Shown: piece by piece, positions 24,484 through 34,475 of the stretch
Layout of the letters: each line of letters opens with the position of its first letter
How positions within the stretch are numbered: the first letter of the stretch is position 1
NCBI RefSeq assembly: GCF_036898095.1
Contig: NC_090736.1
Location: 12,459,184-12,523,183 of the forward strand
DNA length: 64,000 nt
Source: Palaemon carinicauda
Lineage: Eukaryota > Arthropoda > Malacostraca > Decapoda > Palaemonidae
Direction of reading: 5' to 3'
The notes under the pieces: model-generated
Databases searched by the model: none
What the model saw: only the letters and a program-made list of their open reading frames with translations
Told to the model about the DNA's origin: nothing
Translations under genes and position numbers: made by a program

Positions 24484-25260
24484 GGGCTGCTGAAGGAAAG
24501 GGAGAGTCACCTCTCGAAAGAGTAACAGTCTGTCCCACGATGGGAAGACTTTCCCTACAACTGTCAATGTACATCCCTAGATAAGTTAGTCTTTGCTCAG
24601 TCACCAGGATCAACTTCTCCCAATTCACCATGATCCCCAGACTGTGACAGAATGAGACAATCTTGTCTCAGTGGAAAAGGTCATCCACCATGTCTGCTAA
24701 GATCAACCAATCACCCAGGTAACCCAGAAGACAAATGCAGCTGGTGTGCCCCATGTCGAAACTAGAGTGTAAATTCTGATGGAAAGTTACGAAGCTATTG
24801 AGACACCAAAACAAAGGACTCTTGAATTGGTACACTCTGCTTGCTATCATGAATCGAAGGTACTTCCTGAAGTTGGGTTATATTGGGATCTAGAAGTATG
24901 CATCCTTCATGTCAATCGTCATCATGAAGTCCAACAGCCTGATCGCTTGCCTGACTGTGCTTGGAGTCTATTGTGAATGAGGTTTGTAGTACAAACTCAT
25001 TCAGGGCTGATAGGACTGGTCTCCTGCTTCCAGACACCTTTATAAGAAAGTCGACTGTAGAAGCATAGGGTGCCATCGTCTACCTCTTGCAGAGTGCCCT
25101 TCCCCAGTAAAGTATAGTCCTTTGCTGATCCCTGGCAGTGAGATGATGACGTTGTTGGTGGTCAAATCAGAGGAGGAGGAGAGTTGGTGAATGGAAGGTG
25201 ATATCTGTACTGAAGAATGTCCAAAGTCTACTGTTCTGCGCTGTGATACTGCCACCTCAC
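24483..25260 (-). pseudogene. DIRS-type RT fragment of a third family
   Basis: Minus-strand frames give DFMMTIDMKDAYF (RT motif A), then VYQFKSPLFWCLNSF, LGYLGDWLILADM (motif C, with the first catalytic Asp changed to Gly), and LTYLGMYIDSCRESLP. The order and wording match the RT of copies A-E but are divergent from both families. No terminal repeat is recognised beside it. It abuts the AAT tail of the preceding LINE. Confidence 0.75.
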
Positions 25261-25739
25261 CCATCGGTTTAGGTATATACAATATCGTTCCTATTCTTTA
25301 TCATAGTTTAGTATAACAGAGTAAAGAAGTAAAGAAGTAGGAGTAAGAGAGAAAAAAAAAGGTTGAATGGGTTTTGACATTTATTTAAATTGAATGGAAG
25401 AGTTGAGCTAAAGTGTATTTTAATTTTCAAAGGAAAGATTTATAGGATTTTAAAACTAAAATATTTTATTTCCATAATTACCTTTAAAAAGTAATAGTTC
25501 CCCACTCTCATCGCCACATAGTAAAGGTGATATGCTAGTTTATATCACATGACTTCACGTACCTAAATCCCAATGCTAATGGGCACTTGCTCTTCCCCAC
25601 TATCTGATCACAATTGCAGGTAAACACCAAAAATTAAATGAAATTAAATTCTTTATAGAAAAAAATAATATATACTTTGCATGTTAACCATTTCTTTTCT
25701 GCCTGTTTATATAGCATTGTGATAAACCAACTCGAGAAA
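25261..25739. other. Intron 3 sequence, nothing recognised
   Basis: AT-rich intronic DNA with no supported feature. Confidence 0.5.
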
Positions 25740-26215
25740 TAGTTTTAATTTTTTACTAAAATTTAATAATGTGGCACTTTCACATTAAGCAAAAAATATT
25801 ACCAGGTGATAAGACCAAGTATGCTGTATGGTTTAAAGACTTTAACCAAGGAGCAGAAATGGAACTTGCAGAAATGAAAATGTTGAGGTTTTCATTGGGG
25901 GTAATGAAAAAGGATAAGATAAAAAATAAATTCAATAATGGAACTGCACATGTCAATCAGTTTGTAAGGATGCAAGACTAAGGTGGCACATTAAGAAAAG
26001 TGAGGGAGATTATGTGGGGAGGACAATGCTACGCATGAAGCCATAAGATAGAAGGAGGAGAGGAAGGACTAAAATGAGATTTATGAATTCAAGAAGTGAA
26101 GGTATGAGGACAGTTGGCACGAGAGAGGAGGCTACAGTAGGTATAAGTAAATGAAACAGGTGATTTGTTGTGGCAACCTTGAATGGGAGAGGCTGAAGAA
26201 GAGGAGTTACATGGA
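25740..26215 (+). pseudogene. LINE C-terminal fragment
   Basis: The plus strand encodes ELAEMKMLRFSLGVMKKDKI, then after a stop VGRTMLRMKP and RRRGRTKMRFMNS. This pattern (MLR..LGV..KDKIRN, GR..R.GRP) is the usual C-terminal tail of RTE-like and related LINE proteins. No RT motifs precede it, so the copy is 5'-truncated. Confidence 0.75.
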
Positions 26216-26542
26216 AGGGTTCAGCCTACTTGATTGTTGAATCGAGTTAATTCAAAAATTTAGAATTAATAGTTTATTTCACACTAAATATATCTTAAAA
26301 TAACTAATACCGTGCATAATACATCTTAATGAAATTGTCACAGCTTAGATGAAAAAATTTTAATTTGTCTGTTAAATAATTATCATTACTGTATCAGTAT
26401 TAATACTTTGTAATTAATTTTTAAATCATTAAGATACCATATACAAGTATTATATCCTGTTGAATAAAATGCAGTCCACAAAACTTATCAAAGGTAAAAA
26501 TATGTTATTTTTATAATAAAATAAATTTTTGAATATACTTAC

Positions 26543-26696
26543 CCGGTGATTATAATAGCTGCAACTCTGTTGCTCGACAGAAAACTCTAAGGTAAAATTC
26601 GCCAGCGATCGCTACACAGGTTGCGGGTGTGCCCAACAGCGCCATCTGTCGTCCAGATACTCAGTACTCAATGTAAACAAAGAACTCAATTTTCTC
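26543..26696. repeat. Copy C left inverted terminal repeat
   Basis: Reverse complement of 32826-32980, including AGCGATCGCT. Confidence 0.93.
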
Positions 26697-26744
26697 CTCG
26701 TCCCACTGCGTCTCTATTGGGGAGGAAGGGAGGGTCCTTTAATT

Positions 26745-26834
26745 TATAATCACCGGGTAAGTATATTCAAAAATTTATTTTATTATAAAAATAACATTTT
26801 TCAATATTTAACTTAGCCGGTGATTATAATAGCT
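26745..26834. repeat. Copy C internal complementary region (ICR)
   Basis: CACCGGGTAAGTATATTC to ATAACAT complements the left end, and TTTTCAATATTTAACTTAGC onward complements the right end. Confidence 0.94.
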
Positions 26835-27238
26835 GATTCACACCCAGGGGGGTGGGTAGAGACCAGCAAAATATGTTTACATTATTATGAGCTAAGAATT
26901 TTTATTTCATATTAGAAGTTATCAAAATAACAAAAACAAAATAAATAGGTACCTGGTAAGGAAGTCGACTTGAACAATTACTCTGCCTTTTTAAGTACGT
27001 CTTCCTTACGGAGCCTCGCGATCCTCTTAGGATGCTGATCGACCCCTAGGATCTGAAGTATCAAGGGTTGCAACCCATACAACAGGACCTCATCAAAACC
27101 CCTAATCTAGGCGCTTCTCAAGAAATGACTTTGACCACCCGCCAAATCAACCAGGATGCGAAAGGCTTCTTAGCCTTCCGGACAACCCAAAAACAACAAT
27201 AAAAACATTTCAAGAGAAAGATTAAAAAGGTTATGGAA

Positions 27239-28432
27239 TTAGGGAATTGTAGTGGTTGAGCCCTCACCCACTACTGCACTCGCTGCTACGAATGGTCCCA
27301 GAGTGTAGCAGTCCTCGTAAAGAGACTGGACATCCTTAAGATAAAAAGACGCGAACACTGACTTGCTTCTCCAATAGGTTGCGTCCATTATACTTCGCAG
27401 AGATCTATTTTGTTTAAAGGCCACGGAAGTTGCGACAGCTCTAACTTCGTGTGTCCTTACCTTCAGCAAAGCTTGGTCTTCCTCACTCAGATGGGAATGA
27501 GCTTCTCGTATTAACAGTCTGATAAAATAGGATAAAGCATTCTTTGACATAGGCAAAGATGGTTTCTTAACTGAACACCATAAAGCTTCAGACAGGCCTC
27601 GTAAAGGTTTAGTTCGTTTTAAATAGAACTTAAGAGCTCTCACAGGGCATAAGACTCTTTCTAGTTCATTTCCAACCATATTCGATAAGCTTGGAATATC
27701 GAACGATTTCGGCCAAGGTCGAGAAGGCAGCTCGTTTTTGGCTAGAAAACCAAGTTGTAGAGAACATGTAGCCGTTTCAGATGAAAATCCGATGTTCTTG
27801 CTGAAGGCATGAATCTCACTGACTCTTTTAGCTGTGGCTAAGCATACCAGGAAAAGAGTCTTTAAGGTGAGATCTTTCAGGGAGGCTGATTGTAGCGGCT
27901 TGAACCTGTCTGACATAAGGAATCTTAGTACCACGTCTAAATTCCAACCAGGTGTAACCAAACGACGCTCCTTCGTGGTCTCAAAAGACTTAAGGAGGTC
28001 CTGTAGATCTTTATTGTTGGACAGATCTAAGCCTCTGTGACGGAAGACTGATGCCAACATGCTTCTGTAACCCTTGATAGTGGGAGCTGAAAGAGATCGT
28101 TCTTTCCTCAGGTATAAGAGGAAGTCAGCTATTTGGGTTACAGAGGTACTGGTCGAGGATATAGATACTGACTTGCACCAGTTTCGGAAGACTTCCCACT
28201 TCGATTGGTAGACTCTAAGGGTGGATGTTCTCCTTGCTCTAGCAATCGCTCTGGCTGCCTCCTTCGAAAAGCCTCTAGCTCTCGAGAGTCTTTCGGTAGT
28301 CTGAAGGCAGTCAGACGAAGAGCGTGGAGGCCTTGGTGTACCTTCTTTACGTGTGGCTGACGTAGAAGGTCCACCCTTAGAGGAAGAGTTCTGGGAACGT
28401 CTACTAGCCATCGAAGTACCTCGGTGAACCAT
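27239..28432 (-). CDS. DIRS tyrosine recombinase, copy C (intact frame)
   Basis: A 397-residue site-specific recombinase expected to insert the circular DNA copy of the element into the genome. Residues 50-145 fit the SAM-like core-binding domain (LRVYQSKWEVFRNWCK, then IADFLLYLRKERSLSAPTIK). The catalytic domain has Arg203 (ATAKRVSEIHAF), His328-x-x-Arg331 (THEVRAVAT), Trp354 in ATYWRSKS and the nucleophile Tyr364 in FASFYLKD. The start is chosen at the ATG at 28432 (MVHRGTSMAS) because copies D and E have the same ATG and identical total length. The first 100 residues overlap the end of the pol frame in a different frame. A longer upstream open frame exists, but it reads pol out of frame. 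Confidence 0.93.
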   Translation of the reverse strand: MVHRGTSMASRRSQNSSSKGGPSTSATRKEGTPRPPRSSSDCLQTTERLSRARGFSKEAARAIARARRTSTLRVYQSKWEVFRNWCKSVSISSTSTSVTQIADFLLYLRKERSLSAPTIKGYRSMLASVFRHRGLDLSNNKDLQDLLKSFETTKERRLVTPGWNLDVVLRFLMSDRFKPLQSASLKDLTLKTLFLVCLATAKRVSEIHAFSKNIGFSSETATCSLQLGFLAKNELPSRPWPKSFDIPSLSNMVGNELERVLCPVRALKFYLKRTKPLRGLSEALWCSVKKPSLPMSKNALSYFIRLLIREAHSHLSEEDQALLKVRTHEVRAVATSVAFKQNRSLRSIMDATYWRSKSVFASFYLKDVQSLYEDCYTLGPFVAASAVVGEGSTTTIP

Positions 28433-30381
28433 TCTCTCGCGGGCCAGAGGGGAGCAACTAGCGTCAACCTTGTCCCTTCGTGAGAGGCGAACTTCTGCAG
28501 TACCTTGTTGACAATCTTGAACGGAGGGAATGCATATAGGTCTAGATGTGACCAATCTAGGAGAAAGGCATCTATATGAACTGCTGCTGGGTCCGGGATT
28601 GGTGAGCAATATATTGGGAGCCTCTTGGTCATCGAGGTTGCGAAGAGATCTATGGTTGGCTGGCCCCAGGTGGCCCAAAGTCTCTTGCATACATCCTTGT
28701 GGAGGGTCCATTCTGTTGGAATGATTTGTCCCTTCCGACTGAGACAATCTGCCATGACATTCAAGTTGCCTTGGATGAACCTCGTTACTAGCGAAATGTT
28801 TAGACCTTTTGACCAGGTGAGGAGGTCCCTTGCAATCTCGTACAACGTCAGTGAGTGGGTCCCTCCTTGCTTGGAGATGTACGCCAAAGCCGTGGTGTTG
28901 TCCGAGTTCACCTCCACCACTTTGCCTTGAAGGAGAGACTTGAAGCTTTTCAAGGCCAGATGTACTGCCAGTAGCTCCTTGCAGTTGATATGCATTGCCC
29001 TTTGACTCGAGTTCCATATTCCCGAGCATTCCCGACCGTCTAATGTCGCGCCCCAGCCTACGTCCGATGCGTCCGAGAAGAGAACGTGGTTGGGAGTCTG
29101 AACAGCCAGGGGCAGACCCTCTCTGAGGCTGATACTGTCCTTCCACCATGTCAGGCAAGACTTCATCTTCTCGGAAACGGGGATCGAGACCGCTTCTAGC
29201 GTCTTGTCCTTTTTCCAGTGAAATGCTAGGTGATATTGAAGAGGACGGAGGTGTAGTCTTCCTAATGACACGAACTGTTCCAGGGATGATAGCGTCCCTA
29301 TCAGACTCATCCACTTCCTGACTGAACATCGTTCCTTCTTCAGCATGTTCTGGATGCATAACTGGGCTTGGCTTGTTCTGGGGGCCGACGGAAAAGCCCG
29401 AAAAGCTAGACTGTGAATCTCCATCCCTAAATATACAATAGCTTGGGATGGGACCACTTGTGACTTTTCCATATTGACAAGGAGACCCAATTCCTTGGTC
29501 AGATCTAGAGTCCACTTTAGATCCTTCAGACAGCGACGACTGGAAGAAGCTCTGAGAAGCCAGTCGTCCAAATAGAGGGAGGCTCGGATGTCCGCTAAAT
29601 GAAGGAATTTGGCTACATTCCTCATCAGCCTCGTAAACACAAGAGGAGCTGTGCTTAGGCCAAAGCACAGGGCTTGAAACTGGTAGACAACCTTTTCGAA
29701 AACGAATCTTAGAAAAGGTTGGGAGTCCGGGTGGATGGGGACGTGGAAGTAGGCGTCCCTTAGGTCTAACGAGACCATCCAGTCTTCCCTTCTGACCGCT
29801 GCTAGAACCGACTTTGTGGTCTCCATGGAGAACGTCTGCTTTGTGACAAAGACATTCAGCGCACTGACGTCTAGCACCGGCCTCCACCCTCCTGTCTTCT
29901 TTGACACCAAGAAGAGACGGTTGTAGAATCCCGGGGTTTGATGGTCCAGGACTTTGATTACCGCTCCCTTCTCTAGTAAGAGAGACACTTCCTGTTTCAA
30001 TGCTCGTCTCTTGTTTTCCTCTCTGTACCTGGGGGAGAGATCGAAGGGAGACGTTGCTAGAGGGGGTTTTCGTACAAACGGGATCTTGTACCCCTCTCTG
30101 AGCAACTTCACAGATTGTGCATCTGCGCCTCTCTTTTCCCAGGTCTGCCAGAAGTTCTTGAGTCTGGCTCCCACTGCTGTCTGAAGAAGCTGGCAGTCAG
30201 ACTCTGCCCTTAAAGGACTTGGTTCCTTTCTTCTTTCCACGTCTCCCTTCGGCACGAGCACCTCCTCTGCTGGAGGCTCTGCCACGAAAGGGCGGAATAA
30301 AACGGGACGCTGGAGTGTCCATCCTTGGTCTAGCTGACAAGGTAGGCAAAGGGGTGGCTTTGCGAGCAGAGGACGCAACAA
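28138..30381 (-). CDS. DIRS pol: reverse transcriptase - RNase H - methyltransferase-like, copy C (intact frame)
   Basis: The 747-residue frame covers the whole pol protein. RT spans roughly residues 90-330, with motif A Asp206 (VSLDLRDAYFHVPI), ALCFGLSTAPLVFTR and motif C YLDD 270-273. RNase H spans about 430-550, with Asp437 (LFSDASD), Glu469 (CKELLAV), Asp494 (NSDNTTALAY) and Asp545 (VMADCLSR), so all four catalytic acids are kept. The DIRS-typical C-terminal region, often annotated as methyltransferase-like, runs from about 570 (WGQPTIDLFATSMTKRLPIY) through YAFPPF (616-621) to APLWPAREWF. The true start is uncertain, because the first 60 residues overlap the gag C-terminus. The arrangement suggests ribosomal frameshifting or reinitiation. 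It may still be able to make enzyme. Confidence 0.93.
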   Translation of the reverse strand: MLRPLLAKPPLCLPCQLDQGWTLQRPVLFRPFVAEPPAEEVLVPKGDVERRKEPSPLRAESDCQLLQTAVGARLKNFWQTWEKRGADAQSVKLLREGYKIPFVRKPPLATSPFDLSPRYREENKRRALKQEVSLLLEKGAVIKVLDHQTPGFYNRLFLVSKKTGGWRPVLDVSALNVFVTKQTFSMETTKSVLAAVRREDWMVSLDLRDAYFHVPIHPDSQPFLRFVFEKVVYQFQALCFGLSTAPLVFTRLMRNVAKFLHLADIRASLYLDDWLLRASSSRRCLKDLKWTLDLTKELGLLVNMEKSQVVPSQAIVYLGMEIHSLAFRAFPSAPRTSQAQLCIQNMLKKERCSVRKWMSLIGTLSSLEQFVSLGRLHLRPLQYHLAFHWKKDKTLEAVSIPVSEKMKSCLTWWKDSISLREGLPLAVQTPNHVLFSDASDVGWGATLDGRECSGIWNSSQRAMHINCKELLAVHLALKSFKSLLQGKVVEVNSDNTTALAYISKQGGTHSLTLYEIARDLLTWSKGLNISLVTRFIQGNLNVMADCLSRKGQIIPTEWTLHKDVCKRLWATWGQPTIDLFATSMTKRLPIYCSPIPDPAAVHIDAFLLDWSHLDLYAFPPFKIVNKVLQKFASHEGTRLTLVAPLWPAREWFTEVLRWLVDVPRTLPLRVDLLRQPHVKKVHQGLHALRLTAFRLPKDSRELEAFRRRQPERLLEQGEHPPLESTNRSGKSSETGASQYLYPRPVPL

Positions 30382-32622
30382 GATCGTGAGTATCCTTCTG
30401 TATCAAAGAAGCGGCCATCTCCTTAATCAGGTCCTCTGGAAAAAGGCACTTGGAAAGAGGAGCAAACAGAAGTTCGGATCTCTGGCATGGTGTAACTCCA
30501 GCTGAAAGGAATGAGCAGAGGTTTTCACGCTTCTTAAGGACTCCGGACACGAAAGATGCAGCAAGCTCATTAGACCCATCACGTACGGCCTTGTCCATGC
30601 AGGACATAATGAGCAATGAAGTCTCCTTCTCCATCGGAGAGATCTTTCTACTAAGAGCTCCTAGACACCAGTCTATGAAGTTAAAAACCTCGAAGGCTCT
30701 ATAGATACCTTTCAAAAGGTGGTCCAGGTCCGAAGATGACCAACATATTTTTGAGCGTCTCATGGCTAGGCGGCGGGGAGAGTCTACAAGACTTGAGAAG
30801 TCGCCCTGGGCAGAGGCAGGAACTCCCAAGCCGAGAACTTCTCCCATGGCATACCAGACGCTCGATCTAGAAGAGAGTCTAGCAGGGGGAAACGTAAAAG
30901 CTGTCTTCCCTAAACTCTTTTTGGACTGCAGCCATTCTCCTATCACCCGCAAAGCTCTCTTGGACGAGCGTGCGAGGACGAGTCTAGTAAAGGCAGGGGT
31001 GGTTGACGGCATGCCTAACACAAACTCTGACGGAGGAGAACGCGGAGCCACAGACACAAACTGGTCCGGAAACATCTCTTTGAACAGGGCCAAAACTTTC
31101 CTAAAGTCCAAAGAGGGTTGCGTAGACTTAGGCTCGTCCAGTTCTGAATGCGGTTCATCTACGTGAGCAGCACCATCATCATCAGAAAGTCCCTCATCCA
31201 AGTATTGATGAGGAAGCGGCAACGGAGTGGGTAACGGCTGGATAGCTGAGTCCGGTCGCACGGGTGCATGCGTGACTGAACCGGACGCAACGTCATGGAA
31301 CTGTTGCCCAGTCTGTGAGCTGGCAACAACCATAGCAGCGCGGGGACGCACAGCGTCTACTCCAGACTGTCTAGACTGATGTGTGTGCGCAGTGGCAACC
31401 ACACTGGGTTGCGGAGGTTGACGCACCGCGTCAAAACAAAACAACTCTGACGGTTGTTGAACCTCACGGACGTCAACGGATACCTCCGTGCGTCGCTGAA
31501 CGTCAACATGCGGCTGGCAGATCACACTGGAACGCATGGGTGGCGGAACTCTCTCAACTGGAGTGCGTGAGAAGGTTACCTCAGCGTCCCCAGGACGCAC
31601 AACCGATCGTGTGGGTGGTTGTAGGCACGGAGCTGCACTAGCTACTGGTGCGGCAGCAACCTTCTCCACACGAAAGTCCTGCATAAGCGACGTTAGTTGC
31701 GACTGCATGTCTTGCAGTAAAGACCACTTAGGGTCTACAGGAGCAGGTGCGGCGACAGACGGTGTAACTGTCTGAAGCGGTACCGCTTTGCCTCTCTTAG
31801 GAGGTGAGCAGTCATCGGATGACTGCAGCGAGTCCAAACTGACCCAGTGGCTACAGCTGGGCCGTTGGACTTGCGCTTTAACGGTCGTGAGACCTTGGTC
31901 CATGGTTTCTTGCGAGAAACCTCTTCCGCAGACGAGGTATAAATGGGCTCTCTCGTCTTTGTTAGGCAGGGGCGATCTTGGGTAGATACGCCCAATACCA
32001 CGGAGGGAACGTCTGTTCGCTGATTAAAGCCTCTCGAACCCATTTGTCGTACGACATTGCTTCTCCCCTGGACTTGGGAGCTTGCAAGAGGTCCCGGACT
32101 AGGAGGACGACAGGCACGAACAGACGAACCCTCAAGCGCAACACTATCCACAACACTATCACTCACTTTAACACTTCCCACTGCACTTTTACACTTCAGC
32201 TCCTTCACATCCGCCATGAGCTGAATACGGTCACTAGCCAGGGACTCAACTCTCTCACCCAGAGCTTGGATGGCACGCATCATATCAGCCATCGAAGGTT
32301 CCTGAGTGCCAGAAGGGGGATTAGGAGCAACCACTACAGGGGAAGGAATAGGTTGTGGGGCAAGAGGAGAGGAAATGTCAATAGAACGAGAGGAACTTCT
32401 CCTAACTCTATCTCTCTCTAGCCTACGTGTATATTATTGGAATTCGATAAAATCGAATTCCGAAAGCCCAACGCACTCCTCACATCGATCTTCCAATTGA
32501 CAGGTTTTATCCCGACAATTGGAACAAACAGTGTAAGGGTCGATAGAGGCCTTCGGAAGACGCCTTGAACAGTCCCTAGCATTGCACTTCCTAAATTTTG
32601 GGACTTGTGAAGGGTCAGCCAT
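30197..32622 (-). pseudogene. Copy C gag, broken by one stop and one frameshift
   Basis: The ATG at 32622 starts MADPSQVPKFRKCNARDC, followed by a Cys-rich motif (TVCSNCRDKTCQLEDRCEEC). A stop TAA at 32436-32434 interrupts it right after FDFIEFQ. The frame then runs to about 31870, where a 16-base deletion relative to copy E shifts it. The rest (31903-30197) is open, with the conserved core DFSSLVDSPRRLAMRRSKIC, DWCLGALSRKISP, LCSFLSAGVTPCQRSELLFA and a basic tail ending KGTKSFKGRV. Gag should package the element RNA. The basic Arg/Gly tail fits nucleic-acid binding. Confidence 0.87.
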
Positions 32623-32825
32623 TTTGAATTGGTCAAAGGGGAATTCAAAAACTATCAAAAAGTCATCAACAAAGAATCCGTAATCAAAAAGAGTTCAAGG
32701 AATTGCGAAGAGAAAGCCTGCACAGCGAAAGCTCAAAACTAGAATAGTGTACTTCACCAATTAGTTGTGAAAACAAATCCAGTTTAGCAACAGCGAATAA
32801 GCACGTCTTGTCGGGAGCACGACAG

Positions 32826-32980
32826 AGAGAAAATTGAGTTCTTTGTTTACATTGAGTACTGAGTATCTGGACGACAGATGGCGCTGTTAGGCACACCCGC
32901 AACCTGTGTAGCGATCGCTGGCGAATTTTACCTTAGAGTTTTCTGTCGAGCAACAGAGTTGCAGCTATTATAATCACCGG
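32826..32980. repeat. Copy C right inverted terminal repeat
   Basis: Reverse complement of 26543-26696. About 21 further bases to 33001 are unique to this end and matched only in the ICR. Confidence 0.93.
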
Positions 32981-33001
32981 CTAAGTTAAATATTGAAAAA
33001 T

Positions 33002-33641
33002 ATGTCTTAATGCAATAATTGGGATATGCTATACTGTAAAATAAAAACTTTATACCTTAATTAAATAAACATAATTGAAATATTGATATTGAAAATATTC
33101 TCTACTAAAATCATACGACCAAGAATAATCACATCACAAATTTTTGAGGTCTCTTCAAATAAATATTTTTCCATTATGCTGTTGTCAGAACTTCCTCAAA
33201 GTTCAATTTTTTTTTTTTTTTTTTTCTACAAAACTGAAAGTGGGCTATCAATATACTGTAGGTAGATAAGACTTAGCTAAATTAAATTAAATTTAAGTAC
33301 GAGTGCCTTTATTAAGAAAAATCTTGGTTTTAGAAACCAGTTTTAGGAAAGTGTAGTCCAAAGAGCCAATGTTTTATCTTACTCTTCATGTTACATATTA
33401 GCTATTACCGTATACCTTTACTATCTCTTGGAGGTATGTAAACAGCTGAGTGGTAGATCTTGGACTTCTTATTAATCTTAATTTTCTAACTTTATTTTGG
33501 GGTATGGAGTTGGCACTTCTGAATTAATTGCATTTTACTTCTCAAAGTTAAAATTCATAGATATAATAATGTCTTCATTTAATTAGGTACATCTAAATAC
33601 AGTAATGATACCATACAACACTACAATACATAGCATCTTAC
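33002..33641. other. Intron 3 sequence, nothing recognised
   Basis: AT-rich, with a T-run near 33210-33226. No gene or known repeat is seen. Confidence 0.5.
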
Positions 33642-33779
33642 CTCAGCTCCTATATAAGATATTCCAACTTCATCCAATTCTTTTGTAATTCCACTTGTTC
33701 CAATAACATAAACTTTCTTGTCAAATTTCATTTGGCTTAGGTACTGAGCTGACACATAGGAAGAACTAACTATGCTTTC
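33642..33779 (-). CDS. Phosphatase exon 3 (cap domain)
   Basis: Exactly 46 codons, residues 83-128: ESIVSSSYVSAQYL, then KVYVIGTSGITKELDE and GISYIGAE. The pattern of SS..A..YL followed by KVYVIG..G...EL...GI.Y.G is characteristic of the PGP/PDXP family between HAD motif II and the C2 cap. The acceptor is TTTGCAG and the donor GAG|GTAAG. Confidence 0.95.
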
Positions 33780-33887
33780 CTGCAAAATAAATTTAAAACT
33801 AGGTAGTTATAGAAAAAAATATAAGATTCCCAAATCTTCAAAATGCAAACCACTTTGTACCTAACTATCAAACAATCTCAACTTTTT

Positions 33888-34475
33888 AAAGTAATTTGTA
33901 TTTTCCATAACTATACAAACCTAAATCCTTTAATTGGAGTATCCCTTCAGCAAAGTTGGAACGGACATTAAAACTCAACGAGGCAGCCATAACTACCGAC
34001 AGGTGGTGAAGGGAAAGTCCACCCACCTGTCAGTCAACAAAACTAGCACTTTTGACCTTAGGGCTGTGTCTTGTTTAAAGATTTGAAGGTTTAAAGGTCA
34101 CTCATGAATGGCAGAGGCAAGGGACAGTGATATTGCCCTAGAGACTGACCACATATGATCAGCGCCCAAGCCTCCTCTCCACCCAAGCTAGGACCTGGGA
34201 GGGCCAGGAAGTGGCTGCTGATGACTCAGCAGATAGACCTATAGGCTCAACCAAACCCCCCAACCTTAGCTCTCAAGGATGGTAAGGTTGCAAATACTAA
34301 TGGCACTAACGAGTCTGAGCGGGACTCGAACCCCCGACTGGCAAACACCAGGCAGAGACGTTACCAGTCAGGCCACAAAGTGCGGCTTGAAAGACTTGGG
34401 TTTGTGTACAGTAGTTAGGAAAAATACAAATGACTTTACTACACTAATACAAACTGTATTCCTTTATGGAAGACT
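33888..34475. repeat. DIRS-like terminal repeat plus ICR related to copy A, split by a SINE
   Basis: AATTTGTATTTTCCATAACT and the following bases align with the left terminal repeat of copy A. The inverted GTTAGGAAAAATACAAATGA, followed by CACTAATACAAACTGTATTC, near 34416-34462 corresponds to its ICR. A SINE occupies the space between them. No intact coding region follows, so only the 3' end of an element remains. Confidence 0.68.
34067..34392 (-). mobile_element. tRNA-derived SINE
   Basis: Read on the minus strand from about 34392, the sequence begins with a tRNA-like head. An A-box-like GTGGCCTGACTGGTAACG and a B-box GGTTCGAGTCCCGCTC are spaced about 35 bases apart. A non-tRNA body follows (TGAGCTAAGGTTGGGGG, CCCAAGCTTGGGCG-type segments, GACCTTTAAACCTTCAAA). 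No cloverleaf is intact, so it is a SINE rather than a tRNA gene. The 3' boundary is approximate. Confidence 0.8.

Larger units (their letters stand above)
26502..33001 (-). mobile_element. DIRS-like retrotransposon copy C (main family)
   Basis: The copy is 6500 bases long with inverted terminal repeats 26543-26696 and 32826-32980, an ICR at 26745-26834, and gag, pol and recombinase on the minus strand. Pol and recombinase frames are unbroken; gag carries one stop and one frameshift. The ends read ATGTTATTTT on the left and TTGAAAAAT on the right, as the ICR predicts. It lies in intron 3 of the phosphatase gene in the same sense. Confidence 0.95.

Noticed and set aside
28433..29887. Long upstream extension of the copy C recombinase frame (similar ones in D and E), making an 882-residue protein
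   Set aside because: This part reads the pol gene in the wrong frame. Its sequence is Ser/Gly/Arg-rich, without domains, and the true pol motifs lie in the overlapping frame.
26502..33001. Interpretation of copies B-E as LTR retrotransposons
   Set aside because: The terminal repeats are inverted, no integrase or protease is present, a tyrosine recombinase replaces them, and there is no target duplication.
34268..34392. A possible tRNA gene (A-box and B-box present on the minus strand)
   Set aside because: No complete cloverleaf can be drawn, and the sequence continues into a SINE body, so it is a tRNA-derived SINE head.
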